DNA from: JAPOXR01 sp963664715
GTDB taxonomy: Bacteria; Pseudomonadota; Alphaproteobacteria; Rhodobacterales; Rhodobacteraceae
Length of the DNA stretch: 64,000 nt
Assembly (NCBI GenBank): GCA_963664715.2
Contig: CAXXUY010000011.1
Coordinates: 248,001 to 312,000 of the forward strand
Direction of reading: 5' to 3'
This document shows positions 52,260 through 61,225 of this stretch, piece by piece. Every line of letters starts with the position of its first letter. The stretch's first letter is position 1. The notes beneath the pieces were generated by a model, which searched no databases, had not been told where the DNA came from, and was given only the letters and a program-made list of their open reading frames with translations. The position numbers and the translations under genes are program-made.

Positions 52260-53351
52260 TCATGTCTGCTGCTTGGCGGCAGCGGCCTTCACCCTTTCCG
52301 TGTGGAGTTGGCGGAAATGCTCATCTGCTTCAGGCGTGCCGTCATGCAGACTGCCAAACCACTTGTCGAGCGGCACGTTGCTCTCGCCGAAATTCACGTT
52401 GTGAAATCGGTGGTACAGATAGTGCATGTAGCGGTCATTGCGCAGCGCCATCTCGTCGCCGAAGACGATCTCGTCAAATCCCGAGTGGCTGACCCCTGGA
52501 CCAAGCCCCGTCTGGAACCCGTTGAACAGCATATGCAGCGGATGGCTCGGCACGACCAGATGGATCAACATGCACGAGAAATAGATCAGATGCTCGACCG
52601 GATGCATGGCCATTCCGGACCAGGGACCCACATTGACGTTCTTGTGATGCAGATAGTGCACCCAGTCATAGAGCGGTTTCCAGTGGATCAGCCGGTGGAT
52701 CCAGTAGAAATGGAAGTTCCGCCAGAACGGAACCGCAATCATCAAGAGACAGAAAATCACCGGATGCTCGGCCGGGTTCAGGTATGGCAGCCAGCCGTTC
52801 GCATAGCCATACCAAAGCCCGCACTCATAACCCGTCCAGATCACCGTTCCGCAGTGGGCCCAGAAGACACTGTCATAAACCTGATCGTTGAACAGGAAGA
52901 TCGGGTTGTCTTTCGACTGCCAGTTGACGTTGTACTTCTTCAATCGCCCTTGCATCCTGTAGCTGTAGAACCAAAGGTGAAGCGCCCCGGTCCAGACCCA
53001 CAGGAACGCCAGATTGCGTACAAGGATTTCAGACATCCAACCCGGCTGAATTGTCTCCATCCGGGTCATTTCGGGAGTGAACCAGACACAAGCGATGCCG
53101 ATTGACACCATGTAAAGCGCGAACCACGGAAAGAAGAAGCCGGGGAACCCGGTCAACCATTTGAAAATCTTGGGGTGGTTCAACGGATCGTCAAGCAACG
53201 GCTCCAGAAAGACCGGCCGGCCCGACCGCCACTCGCCCCCCGGTTTCGTTCCTGACCATGTTCGTCGATCGTGACCCTGCGCTTCTTCGCCATCGAATCC
53301 ACCCGATTCATGCAAGGCCGACTGATAGCATCCTGTCGGGTTTTGCGTCAA
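52260..53351 (-). CDS. Sterol desaturase/fatty acid hydroxylase-family membrane protein
   Basis: A 363-residue di-iron membrane protein with four to five hydrophobic segments (WLTGFPGFFFPWFALYMVSI, IFCLLMIAVPFWRNFHFYWI). The histidine boxes are HFYWIHRLIH, WVHYLHHKN, MHPVEHLIYF and LYHRFHNVNFG, in the order of the family. These enzymes hydroxylate or desaturate lipids such as sterols, fatty acids or carotenoids. The first 40 residues are polar and poorly conserved, so a later start is possible. It is divergent from the GntR gene, which may regulate it. Confidence 0.88.
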   Translation of the reverse strand: MTQNPTGCYQSALHESGGFDGEEAQGHDRRTWSGTKPGGEWRSGRPVFLEPLLDDPLNHPKIFKWLTGFPGFFFPWFALYMVSIGIACVWFTPEMTRMETIQPGWMSEILVRNLAFLWVWTGALHLWFYSYRMQGRLKKYNVNWQSKDNPIFLFNDQVYDSVFWAHCGTVIWTGYECGLWYGYANGWLPYLNPAEHPVIFCLLMIAVPFWRNFHFYWIHRLIHWKPLYDWVHYLHHKNVNVGPWSGMAMHPVEHLIYFSCMLIHLVVPSHPLHMLFNGFQTGLGPGVSHSGFDEIVFGDEMALRNDRYMHYLYHRFHNVNFGESNVPLDKWFGSLHDGTPEADEHFRQLHTERVKAAAAKQQT

Positions 53352-53442
53352 AAGAGTTTCGAAACTATCTGGTCTAATCGAATATTTTTGGGCTTTTCAA
53401 AAGAAACTTGACGTCATTCCGATCCCGTCATAGGCAGGAGGA

Positions 53443-54156
53443 ATGGAGCTGCCAAGAAACAAGGAAAGTCTGGAAGACCCCTATGACATCCTGCGGGATG
53501 GCCTGATCTGGGGACGCTGGAAGTCGGGTGAACGATTGAAGCCGCAGCACTTGCAGAACGAAATGCGGTGTTCCAGGGCCGGGCTGCGCGAGGCATTGCT
53601 GCGGCTGGCGGGAGAAGGCTTCGTCCAGGCCGAAAAACACTATGGCTTTCGTGCAACCGAGCACAGTGAAGAGACCTTCCGGCAGGCGGTCCACTTGCGG
53701 CAGTTGCTGGAGTGCGAAGGCGCGCTGCTGGCACTTGAGCGCGGGGATTTCGACTGGGAACTGGCGCTGAACGCGGCCCATCACAATCTGGCTTATGTCG
53801 AAGCACAGATGGCTGCGGCCGATGACCTTTCACCCTATCTGAAGCGGTGGTCGCGGCAGGACTGGCTGTTTCACCAGAAGCTCCTGTCGGCCTGTGGCTC
53901 GGAGATGCTGCTGCAAAGCTACAAGTCGGCCTATGACACCTTTCGGATGTATGCCGTGTCGCAAATCGCGGAATTCGGGTTTTCGACTATGACACGGGCC
54001 GAGCACCAGGCCATTTATGACGCCGCGATCTCCCGCGATACCAAGGCCTGTCTTGCGGCCATCGGGGCGCATCTCCAACTGTTCGAAAACAAGAACCGCT
54101 CGCCGCAGCGGAGCACCAAAATGGGAGACACCACATGTCCAAATTCGCTCTTGTGA
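53443..54156 (+). CDS. GntR-family transcriptional regulator with FCD-type sensor
   Basis: A 237-residue regulator. The winged helix spans about residues 12-70 (YDILRDGLIWGRWKSGERLK, SRAGLREALLRLAGEGFVQA), and the all-helical FCD ligand domain about 85-215 (FRQAVHLRQLLECEGALLAL, RQDWLFHQKLLSACGSEMLL, EHQAIYDAAISRD). The family usually represses neighbouring catabolic genes and senses an organic acid. ATG 53443 follows GGCAGGAGG. The 3' end overlaps the SDR gene by 22 bases, so both are co-transcribed. Confidence 0.9.
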   Translation: MELPRNKESLEDPYDILRDGLIWGRWKSGERLKPQHLQNEMRCSRAGLREALLRLAGEGFVQAEKHYGFRATEHSEETFRQAVHLRQLLECEGALLALERGDFDWELALNAAHHNLAYVEAQMAAADDLSPYLKRWSRQDWLFHQKLLSACGSEMLLQSYKSAYDTFRMYAVSQIAEFGFSTMTRAEHQAIYDAAISRDTKACLAAIGAHLQLFENKNRSPQRSTKMGDTTCPNSLL

Positions 54157-54872
54157 CCGGCGGAGGGTCGGGGATTGGCAAGGCCTGCGCGATCAAGCTT
54201 GCTCAGAACGGCTATTCGGTTGCCGTGACCGGCCGGCGGAAAATGGCGCTGGACGAAACGGTCGAAGCCATGGGAGACGGACTGGCCATCACTTGCGACG
54301 TGAGCGATCCCGCGCAGGTTGACGCCCTTTATTCCGAGATCAAGGCCACGCATGGCCGGCTGGATGTTCTGTTCAACAACGCGGGCAACAATGTGGCTGC
54401 TGCCCCCATCGGGGACATTCCGCCCGAGGATTTCCTCAAGGTGATGAATGTGAACCTCTATGGCGCATTTCTCTGCGCACGGGGAGCGTTCAACGTGATG
54501 CGCGATCAGGACCCGCGGGGCGGGCGAATCATCAACAACGGGTCGATCTCGGCTGCCGTGCCGAGACCGGGCTCAACCCCCTATACAAGCACGAAACACG
54601 CAATTACCGGAATGACCCGCTCGATCTCGCTGGACGGCCGGCCCTTCAACATCGCCTGCGGTCAGATCGACATTGGCAACACAGCGTCCGAGATGACCTC
54701 GAAGATGTCGGACGGCGTTCCTCAGGCCGATGGGTCGATGAAGCCGGAGCCGGTGATGGGCGTCGACAATGTGGCCAACGCTGTCCTGTTCATGGCAGAC
54801 CTGCCGCTGGAAGCAAATGTTCAATTCATGACGATCATGGCCACGACCATGCCATTTATCGGGCGCGGTTAG
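54135..54872 (+). CDS. Short-chain dehydrogenase/reductase
   Basis: A 245-residue classical SDR. The cofactor motif TGGGSGIGKACA is at residues 8-19, NNAG at about 80, the catalytic Ser in INNGSISAAVPRPG and the YxxxK active site in YTSTKHAITG (Tyr about 151, Lys about 155). Typical length. Substrate unknown. Co-transcription with the GntR regulator suggests that it is the regulator's target. Confidence 0.9.
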   Translation: MSKFALVTGGGSGIGKACAIKLAQNGYSVAVTGRRKMALDETVEAMGDGLAITCDVSDPAQVDALYSEIKATHGRLDVLFNNAGNNVAAAPIGDIPPEDFLKVMNVNLYGAFLCARGAFNVMRDQDPRGGRIINNGSISAAVPRPGSTPYTSTKHAITGMTRSISLDGRPFNIACGQIDIGNTASEMTSKMSDGVPQADGSMKPEPVMGVDNVANAVLFMADLPLEANVQFMTIMATTMPFIGRG

Positions 54873-54979
54873 GGTGAATTCGGCCCAATACGCAACAGGG
54901 TGCACCAGGATTCGATTGCGAACCCAGCATGCTGCTGATCGGGACGCAGGGGATTCCAATGCGGAATTGTCGGTTACTG

Positions 54980-55444
54980 TTATGACCACTGCGCGCGCGT
55001 GGTCTGGCCGGATTTCAGCGTCGGGGTCAATTCGGTCACACGCGGCACGGTGACGCCGTGGAGCCGCGCAACCAGGTGCATTGCCGCAATCTGGCCCATG
55101 CGGGCGCGGGGCGTGCGGGAAGTCGTCAACCGACGTGACAACACGGCGCTGACATCCATGACGTTAATGCCGATCAGGCCAATATCGCGCGGTGATTCAA
55201 GCCCAAGCGCTTCGCAGGCATTAAGCCCGCCAAAGGCGAGGTGATCGTTCACGAAGAAGACCACATCTGGACGCTCTTCCTTGCGGCAGAGTTGCATGGC
55301 CCTGGCATAGCCCCAGGAAAAATTGTTGCGCCGCATGGTATCGGCAATCATGGGTTCTCCGACAAGCCCTGCTTCGCGAAATGTCTCCAGTACGCCGCTG
55401 AATCGTTTGTCGGCCCTTGTGTCGTGGCCATTTGGTGCCTTCAC
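54980..55444 (-). pseudogene. LacI-family regulator, C-terminal part
   Basis: The 154-residue frame carries TRADKRFSGVLETFREAGLV, RPDVVFFVNDHLAFGGLNAC and LESPRDIGLIGINVMDVSAV, all from the sugar-binding C-terminal half of LacI regulators. The DNA-binding domain and first half of the sensor are missing on this strand. A matching middle piece lies in inverted orientation immediately to the right, so the gene has been broken by an inversion. Confidence 0.7.
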
Positions 55445-55455
55445 AAAACCGGGGC

Positions 55456-55536
55456 GTCGATGCCATCATCATGCCGCGCAGCTTCGATACCATAGAGGCG
55501 CTGGCCAGAGAAGGTATTCCGGTTAGGGGCATCTGA
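55456..55536 (+). pseudogene. Inverted middle fragment of a LacI-family regulator
   Basis: On the plus strand VDAIIMPRSFDTIEALAREG followed by IPVRGI and a TGA. The pattern (xDGIIxxPxS... LxxxGIPVV) is that of the LacI sensor core just before the part encoded on the minus strand at 54980-55444. The short sequence between the fragments (55445-55455) would be the inversion junction. Confidence 0.45.
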
Positions 55537-55669
55537 GGCAGGTACCGCGCAAAACCATCATATCGGGAGGTATGCGCGCTGCGGGCAAGACTGCGGATGA
55601 GGCGCTGACGCTGTTGCGCGACTAAGAGCGGCTTGAGAATGCGGGTGCCTTATCGATGAAGAAGAGGTC

Positions 55670-55933
55670 ATGCGATTCGATCACGGCGACAACAGCCTGA
55701 TCGTCATTCATGGCCCGGATGGCAATTTCTATGCCACTGACGGTTATTGCACCCACGAAAGGCAGCATCTCTCTGAAGGGATCGTTGACGAGTTCGAGAT
55801 CGAATGCCCGCTGCATTTCGGCGCCTATGATTATCGCACTGGCGATCCGACCGTGGCGCCAGTCTGCGTGGCGCTGAAGACCTATCCCGTCACCGTCGAG
55901 GGTGACGATATATTCGTGGAACTCCAGGGGTGA
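55670..55933 (+). CDS. Rieske [2Fe-2S] ferredoxin, probably N-terminally truncated
   Basis: An 87-residue protein with the Rieske cluster motifs CTHE and CPLHFG separated by about 18 residues (GYCTHERQHLSEGIVDEFEI, ECPLHFGAYDYRTGD), followed by APVCVALKTYPVTVEGDDIF. This is the small ferredoxin of ring-hydroxylating or similar oxygenases. The frame continues to IDEEEV upstream of the ATG and then meets a stop, so about 15 N-terminal residues of a typical ferredoxin are gone. No partner oxygenase is adjacent. Its stop overlaps a GTG of a broken SDR gene. Confidence 0.65.
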   Translation: MRFDHGDNSLIVIHGPDGNFYATDGYCTHERQHLSEGIVDEFEIECPLHFGAYDYRTGDPTVAPVCVALKTYPVTVEGDDIFVELQG

Positions 55934-56057
55934 AGCTGTTTGATCTTTCCGAAAAATCGCCCTTGTCACCGGGTCATCCCAAGACATCGGCATAGTCTTG
56001 GCGCGCGGTCTGGCTGAGGTCGGGGCACGACTTGAAACTGCGGCCTCCAGGCATTGA
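55930..56057 (+). pseudogene. N-terminal relic of an SDR gene
   Basis: GTG 55930 begins VKLFDLSEK, then a frameshift leads to KIALVTGSSQDIGIVLARGL and AEVGARLETA. This is the start of a gluconate-5-dehydrogenase-like SDR with the TGxxxxIG motif, cut off after about 40 residues. The following 265 bases to the VOC gene hold nothing recognisable. Confidence 0.55.
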
Positions 56058-56322
56058 AACCGAAGGCCCGTATCCGCAGTTGGCACAACAGGTGCACCCT
56101 CGTCGCCAAGTATACGACCAAGCCAGAAACTCTCATCTTTCCGACTCGCCATGAACTGACCCAATTGTACACGCGTCTACTTCTGCATGATCCAGGATTG
56201 TTCCACCTTGTCGGTCGCCATCTTCAATCAAGTCTTTTCCCGTAATGCGGTTCGCCCGTTTTGCGATGTGGACGCCAAACACGCGGCCATAGCCTTCCAG
56301 CAACGTGCTTCTGCCATACGTG

Positions 56323-56790
56323 CTACGACCCGGGCGCCATGCCTTTCCTGGCGAGTTCCGCGATCGCCTCTGGCGTCTTCTCGAGATGGGCCAGCCCCAT
56401 GCCCCTCAGGACATGTTCTGCCTTGGTGAACTGGATGTTCGTATAGGTCGTGAGCTCAATCCTGTTGCCCCACGGATCGAGGAAATCCGTAAAGCGGCCA
56501 TCAAGCAGTTCAACTCCCATGACCTTCAGACATTCGATGGCAAGGGGCTTGTCGTCGACGGCAATGCCGAAATGGCGTCGCTCGTCCGGTCCCTGGCGCC
56601 GGCCGGCCGAGAAGTTGATGAACTGGTCGCCAAAGTAGACAAAGGCAGCCGTATCGCTCCGGGACGCAACCTCGAATTCCAGGAACCCCGAATAGAAGTC
56701 CAGCGCCGCCTGGATGTCGCCGACTTCGATTGCAACATGGTTGATACCGACTGGCCTTGCTTTACGGGTCATTTCTTCCATCCGGATCAT
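56323..56790 (-). CDS. VOC-family (glyoxalase/dioxygenase fold) protein
   Basis: A 155-residue single-domain VOC protein. INHVAIEVGDIQAALDFYSG begins the fold with its metal-binding His, HFGIAVDD supplies the second, and FTDFLDPWGNRIELTTY the Glu. A helical tail (HLEKTPEAIAELARKGM) follows. Possible activities include lactoylglutathione lyase-like isomerase or ring-cleavage dioxygenase; the substrate is not evident. It is isolated among relics. Confidence 0.82.
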   Translation of the reverse strand: MIRMEEMTRKARPVGINHVAIEVGDIQAALDFYSGFLEFEVASRSDTAAFVYFGDQFINFSAGRRQGPDERRHFGIAVDDKPLAIECLKVMGVELLDGRFTDFLDPWGNRIELTTYTNIQFTKAEHVLRGMGLAHLEKTPEAIAELARKGMAPGS

Positions 56791-57121
56791 GGGTGCATGA
56801 CATACCTAATCCGGTTCTCCGGCCAGGTCGAGAACCGGAATCCAATCAGGTGTAGAAGCGCAACAGGCCACTTTTTGCAGCGAAGCGACGGCCAGGTCAA
56901 TGATCGCGGTGATTTCGGCTCACTGCACCACCGTGGATTTGACCGTCCACGCGAGAGTGTGCGAGCGCGCGTCAGCCTGAATCCCTTTCACCGAATGGCC
57001 TTTACTGCTGTTCGGCCACACTCGGGAACCTGCTCCAATCCCGCGCAGGTCTTGCCAGTAGACGCTTCGCGGGCAGCAACCACCGCTGTCTGCAGCGGGA
57101 TTACGCCGTCTCCGCGTCCGT
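56791..57121. other. 331-bp stretch without a gene
   Basis: No frame with recognisable similarity. It includes the promoter side of the VOC gene and the DNA following the TnpB relic. Confidence 0.4.
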
Positions 57122-57391
57122 TTATCGTGTCGGCCAAGCGGCCGCCATCTCTTTCAGGTTCGGTGCCGTGTTCAGATCGCGGTCAATCACGATGCCGCAT
57201 GGTTCACAGGCATGGTCGCGCTCGAACAGGTCCCGCACCTCCGAGACCTCACCGCAGTTGCTGCGCGTCTTGCTGGACGGATGGCGGCGGCCAGCCTTCT
57301 CCTGTTCCCGGACTTGCCTGGCAGATTTGCAGCGCAGCCTTTGCCGGAACCCGGCCAGGCCCGGCCCCCGAACCGCACCGGACCGCGCCAA
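57122..57391 (-). pseudogene. TnpB (IS200/IS605 OrfB) C-terminal relic
   Basis: The frame contains SKTRSNCGEVSEVRDLFERD, HACEPCGIVIDRDLNTAPNL. These are the zinc-ribbon and the final RuvC Asp motif of TnpB nucleases (family SKTCSxCG ... CxxCGxxxDRDxNAAxNI). The first zinc Cys is Arg, and everything upstream of the zinc ribbon is missing or shifted, so it is inactive. No adjacent TnpA or right-end guide RNA was identified. Confidence 0.6.
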
Positions 57392-57624
57392 TTAACTACT
57401 TGATATGATTCCTACCGGACAGGACCGCTACTCAAAAACACCTTGTGGGAAAGAAAACTCGTCCCGGACTGTCCCCGATCCACTGAAAGCCGTCGGCAGG
57501 GAATGCGGGACAAATCAGTCATTCACGGCCAGAATATTCCGGGACCCTACAGACGTCCAGGGAAGCGGGCGGGTCAGCCCTTCTGCTTGTGGTCGATGCC
57601 AAGGACCGCCGCGATCCAGCCCCA

Positions 57625-58070
57625 TTACTGGACCCCACCGCGGGTCTCGAGCCCGGTGCAGACAATCACCTCGTTGTGTTCCGGCCGCATCGCCTCCTGC
57701 TCGCCATCCGGGACCCACACCTGGCGCAGATCTCCGGAACGGTGCAGGCGGGCCAGCTTCAACGCATCCCGCCGGTCCGTCTTCACCCGCTCCCCGGCAC
57801 CGCGCGGAACCAGGCTCGGCGCCACAACCACGCAGTGGTGACCCGTCTCGACAATCTGACGATACAGGCCGTAGCCGCATGGGCCGGCCTCGTAACAGAA
57901 ACTGAGCACCTTGCTTCGCGGGTCAGGTTCCTGATCAGCCGACGCTGCGACGAACGGCGGTTGCCGATCACGCCCCGGAACACCGGTTGCTCCCGACCCG
58001 GAAATGCAATCGCAACTGAAATCGTGTCCTTGTGGACATCCAGACCCACATATGCGCCATACTCACTCAT
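57625..58070 (-). pseudogene. IS110-family transposase N-terminal fragment, frameshifted
   Basis: ATG 58070 begins SEYGAYVGLDVHKDTISVAI, the DEDD-domain start of IS110 transposases. Near 57905-57915 the frame shifts to LSFCYEAGPCGYGLYRQIVE, then VVVAPSLVPRGAGERVKTDR and RDALKLARLHRSGDL. Similarity ends near 57665, so the C-terminal half is absent. Overall about 140 residues remain. The 57392-57624 stretch beyond it has no gene. Confidence 0.78.
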
Positions 58071-58160
58071 GACCTGTCCTCCTTGATGTGGCCATGTACT
58101 CGGGCGTTGTTCTGACCTCGAGTATAACCCACGAACCTCAAGGCCAGGACAGGTCAATCC

Positions 58161-58319
58161 ATGGTGTCTAGAGCGCGCATCCCGCTTGATCCCGCGCTGA
58201 TCCCAGGAGCCAATCACGAGTTCTTGCAAGAGGAAGATCGTATCCTGTCGCTCTTACCCGATTTCCATCCGTACTTCTCCCAAACCGAGATCACCATTGA
58301 AGGCGACCACATCGAGTAG
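58161..58319 (+). CDS. Short open frame of unknown function
   Basis: A 52-residue frame (PGANHEFLQEEDRILSLLPD, HPYFSQTEITIEGDHIE) with protein-like composition between the IS110 fragment and the AbiE pair. No ribosome site is obvious and I do not recognise it. It may be the end of a lost gene. Confidence 0.28.
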   Translation: MVSRARIPLDPALIPGANHEFLQEEDRILSLLPDFHPYFSQTEITIEGDHIE

Positions 58320-58445
58320 TCTTCGAAATCTGGTAACTCCAGATTCTTGCTCTGCATAGCATTTGGCGCCCCTTGACGGATATACTCTGGATTCCTCGGC
58401 AGAAATGTGATATATCCTCTGCACTTACTGATATGAGATCAGATT

Positions 58446-59069
58446 ATGTCACAAATGCCGGTCAAGCAGCGCGACACAGCCCTGCACCTCTTTCGTCGGA
58501 GAGGACTAGTGCGGATGCCTGATCTACGCGACGCTGGCGTCGGGGCCGAAACCGTAGCCCGCCTAGTTCGGGACGGCACTGTCGTGCGTGTGGCCCGCGG
58601 CCTCTACCAAGTGGCCGACGTGATTCCGGATCCTCGGCGCAGCCTTGCGGAAGCCTCCTCTCTCGTGCCGAAGGGCGTGATCTGCCTCACATCCGCGCTG
58701 CAGTTTCATGAACTGACTCTGCAAATGCCTTCGGCCGTGTGGATGGCCATCGACCGCACCGGATGGAAGTCCAACGTCAAATTCCCCCCCATCCGTTTCG
58801 TGCGGTTCAGCTGCCACGCCCTCACAGGAGGGGTGGAGCGGCATCTCATCGAGGGGATTGAGGTCCCCATATTCGATCCCGCCAAATCGATCGTCGACTG
58901 CTTCCGGTATCGCAACAAGATCGGCCTCGACATCGCGCTGGAAGGACTCCGTGAAGGACTCCGCGGCGGGCGCGTCACACCCGACCAGCTCTGGGAATTC
59001 GCCCGCACGTTGCGTGTCTGGTCCGTGATGCGGCCCTATGTCGAAGCGATGGTCGCCGATGGCGCGTGA
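58446..59069 (+). CDS. AbiEi-family antitoxin
   Basis: A 207-residue protein of the AbiEi antitoxin family. The N-terminal winged helix (residues about 8-60) contains LRDAGVGAETVARLVRDGTV and VRVARGLYQV, and the C-terminal domain includes ICLTSALQFHELTLQMPSAV and the motif VPIFDPAKSIVDCFRYRNKI. Family members repress their own operon and counteract the nucleotidyltransferase toxin. The gene overlaps the toxin gene by 11 bases. Upstream, TGATATATC and GATATGAGATC near 58409-58440 are candidate operator sequence. Confidence 0.9.
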   Translation: MSQMPVKQRDTALHLFRRRGLVRMPDLRDAGVGAETVARLVRDGTVVRVARGLYQVADVIPDPRRSLAEASSLVPKGVICLTSALQFHELTLQMPSAVWMAIDRTGWKSNVKFPPIRFVRFSCHALTGGVERHLIEGIEVPIFDPAKSIVDCFRYRNKIGLDIALEGLREGLRGGRVTPDQLWEFARTLRVWSVMRPYVEAMVADGA

Positions 59070-59967
59070 GCTTCGCAATATCGGTGCCTCTGTACGCGCC
59101 CGACTGCTCGCGCGCGCCCGCGTCGAACAGACCGATTTTCAGATTCTCCTTACCCGTTACGCGCTTGAGCGATTGCTCTATCGACTCAGCGTCTCCGATC
59201 AGCGCGAACGGTTTGTCCTGAAGGGCGCGATGCTCTTCGCCATCTGGCAGGACGATCCCTTCCGGCCGACGCGTGACCTCGACTTGCTGGGTCATGGCGA
59301 TCCCGATCCCGCAATCGTTGCGGCAAGCATCCGCTCCATCTGTTCTGCGAAGGTACTTGACGATGGGGTCGTCTTCGACGTTGCAGGCGTCGTAGCCATT
59401 CCAATCCGCGGCGAAGACGAATATCCCGGTGTGCGCGTCAGAACCGGCGCGACCATCGCCGGCGCGCGACTGCCGATCCAGATCGATGTCGGTTTTGGCG
59501 ACGTGATCACGCCAGCGACGATCGAGATCGAATTCCCTACGCTGCTCGACGCGCCCGCGCCCATCCTGCGCGCCTATCCGCCTGAAACCGTTGTCGCCGA
59601 GAAAACTGAAGCGATCGTCACGCTCGGTATCGCGAACAGCCGCATGAAGGATTTCTACGACCTCTGGATGATCGCGCAGACCTTCGCGTTCGAAGGCGAC
59701 AATCTGGCGGAGGCCATCCGTCGGACGTTCGAGCGACGCCGAACTCTCTTGCCGGAACATGTACCTGTCGGCCTCAGTGAGAGTTTTGCCCTTGACAAGG
59801 AAACGCAGTGGCAGGCCTTCTTGGTGCGCGACCGGCTCGCAATGACGCCCACTTCACTCGTCCAAGTCATCGATGATCTGCGCACCTTCCTGACGCCCAT
59901 GCTGGCCCGCGCAGAGGTTGCCTTGTGGCCTCCAGGAGGCCCCTGGACGGACGTAGAATACCAATGA
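59059..59967 (+). CDS. AbiEii/AbiGii-family nucleotidyltransferase toxin
   Basis: A 302-residue toxin. The nucleotidyltransferase core FVLKGAMLFAIWQDDPFRPT, RDLDLLGHGD (residues about 54-84) supplies the paired Asp residues, and PIQIDVGFGD the third. FPTLLDAPAPILRAYPPETV and VVAEKTEAI then MKDFYDLWMIAQ are the characteristic later motifs. These toxins transfer nucleotides to tRNA or other targets and form type IV or II-like systems with AbiEi. ATG 59059 (MARELRNIG) is chosen over 59038 because of the short overlap. The pair looks intact. Confidence 0.9.
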   Translation: MARELRNIGASVRARLLARARVEQTDFQILLTRYALERLLYRLSVSDQRERFVLKGAMLFAIWQDDPFRPTRDLDLLGHGDPDPAIVAASIRSICSAKVLDDGVVFDVAGVVAIPIRGEDEYPGVRVRTGATIAGARLPIQIDVGFGDVITPATIEIEFPTLLDAPAPILRAYPPETVVAEKTEAIVTLGIANSRMKDFYDLWMIAQTFAFEGDNLAEAIRRTFERRRTLLPEHVPVGLSESFALDKETQWQAFLVRDRLAMTPTSLVQVIDDLRTFLTPMLARAEVALWPPGGPWTDVEYQ

Positions 59968-60677
59968 TCGGCAAGCTCCTCAGTCACACGCCCCCGTGAA
60001 CGGCGCCCGCCAGGCTGCCGTCATGGGCCACCCCGCTCGGCCCGCCGATGCGCACCGGCAGTCGGTGCGCAGGTCGAACAGCGGCGGGGACGCATTACCT
60101 CCGATCGATACCACCAGCGCCGACTCCGTGTGGGCGCGCAGCAACTCCTGCCGGCGCCGGTGTCACGAAGCCTCCGACGGCAGCCCTGCAACCGATGCCG
60201 GCGGTCAAATCGCAGCCCTCAGCAGCTTCCGCAGGCGGTTCAGCGTGTACCCGGCGGTGATTCCGGTGCTGACGCAGCACTATGCGAAGCTGAAGCGGAA
60301 CCTTCTCTATATACCGGGGTCGCGCGGGCAAGAGGCTGGTGGTGCTGGCGAGGCAGAAGAAAGCGGTCGCCATCGTGGTACACATCGCGTCGGGACGCTG
60401 GCGCTGATCGAAGCTGGACGAATGGCTGTAAGGATCCGCCAAGGACCGAGGGGTATCCCGGGCTGAGATTGGCGGCGCGGTGATGTCGGCGATGAAGTTC
60501 CGGGCGGGATTCGGCCCCCGCCTTCGCGGGGCAGGCTCTATGCGGCGCGATCGAGCTTCCGCTCGGGGGCCCAGTTCCAGGGGAGGAGTATTCACCCGGC
60601 ACTGAAAAAAAACCGGAGCAAACCGGGAAAATCCTCCCCACCCGGCTCGAAACAATCCGGGAAATCCAGATCAGGAC
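59968..60677. other. 710-bp stretch without a supportable gene
   Basis: Frames on both strands are Arg/Pro-rich and motif-free. It sits between the AbiE pair and a decayed binding-protein gene and is probably degenerate. Confidence 0.4.
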
Positions 60678-61225
60678 ATTCCGGAATCCAACAGCAGCGG
60701 CTCGACCGAGGTCCTGAGGGACAGGCAGCGAGCGTTCGAGCGGGCGATCGGGCCAGCCGCCATCCCCGCCGTCAGCTTCTCGACCATCTCGCCGGAACTG
60801 ACCTTTGCCAGGGACAACGATTTCTTTTTCCGGACCGCGCTTTCCGACGTAACGCAGGGACCCGTCCTCGCCGGTGTCGCGCGCGAGCGGGGCTTCGACA
60901 ATGTCGGCGTGGTCTACGTCGACAACCCCTGGGGGCGGGGCATTGCCGGCGCCTTCGAGGCGGCGCCCGGCTCGGCAACATGTACGGGACCGGGCCCGCA
61001 TCGGCGCCCGAGAGCGCCGCGTCCGCTGCGTGGGAGGCGGCCTGGATTGCCGAGTACGGCGCGCTGCCGGTGCTCGCCGACGGCTGGGAGATCGATTACG
61101 AAGGCGCCTCCGCCAGCATGGACTGGGTCGGCAACGGCGACCTGCGCCGCGGCGATATCGTCATCTGGCGCTTCACCGGGGACGAACGGATCAAGGAGGT
61201 CCGGGCGGTGGCGTTCGGGAAGTAG
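60678..61225 (+). pseudogene. LivK-type substrate-binding protein relic with internal deletion
   Basis: One frame reads RAIGPAAIPAVSFSTISPEL, then TFARDNDFFFRTALSDVTQG and NVGVVYVDNPWGRGIAGAFE, the middle of a peripla_BP_6 protein. Near 60975 it passes into another frame with MYGTGPASAPESAASAAWEA and DYEGASASMDWVGNGDLRRG, then DIVIWRF and a stop at 61225, the family C-terminus. The signal peptide, first domain and about 150 internal residues are missing. Its sequence differs from the intact livK at 47099. Confidence 0.7.

Noticed and set aside
56305..57408. 367-residue plus-strand open frame
   Set aside because: It runs antisense over the VOC gene and the TnpB relic, both with recognisable motifs, and has none itself.
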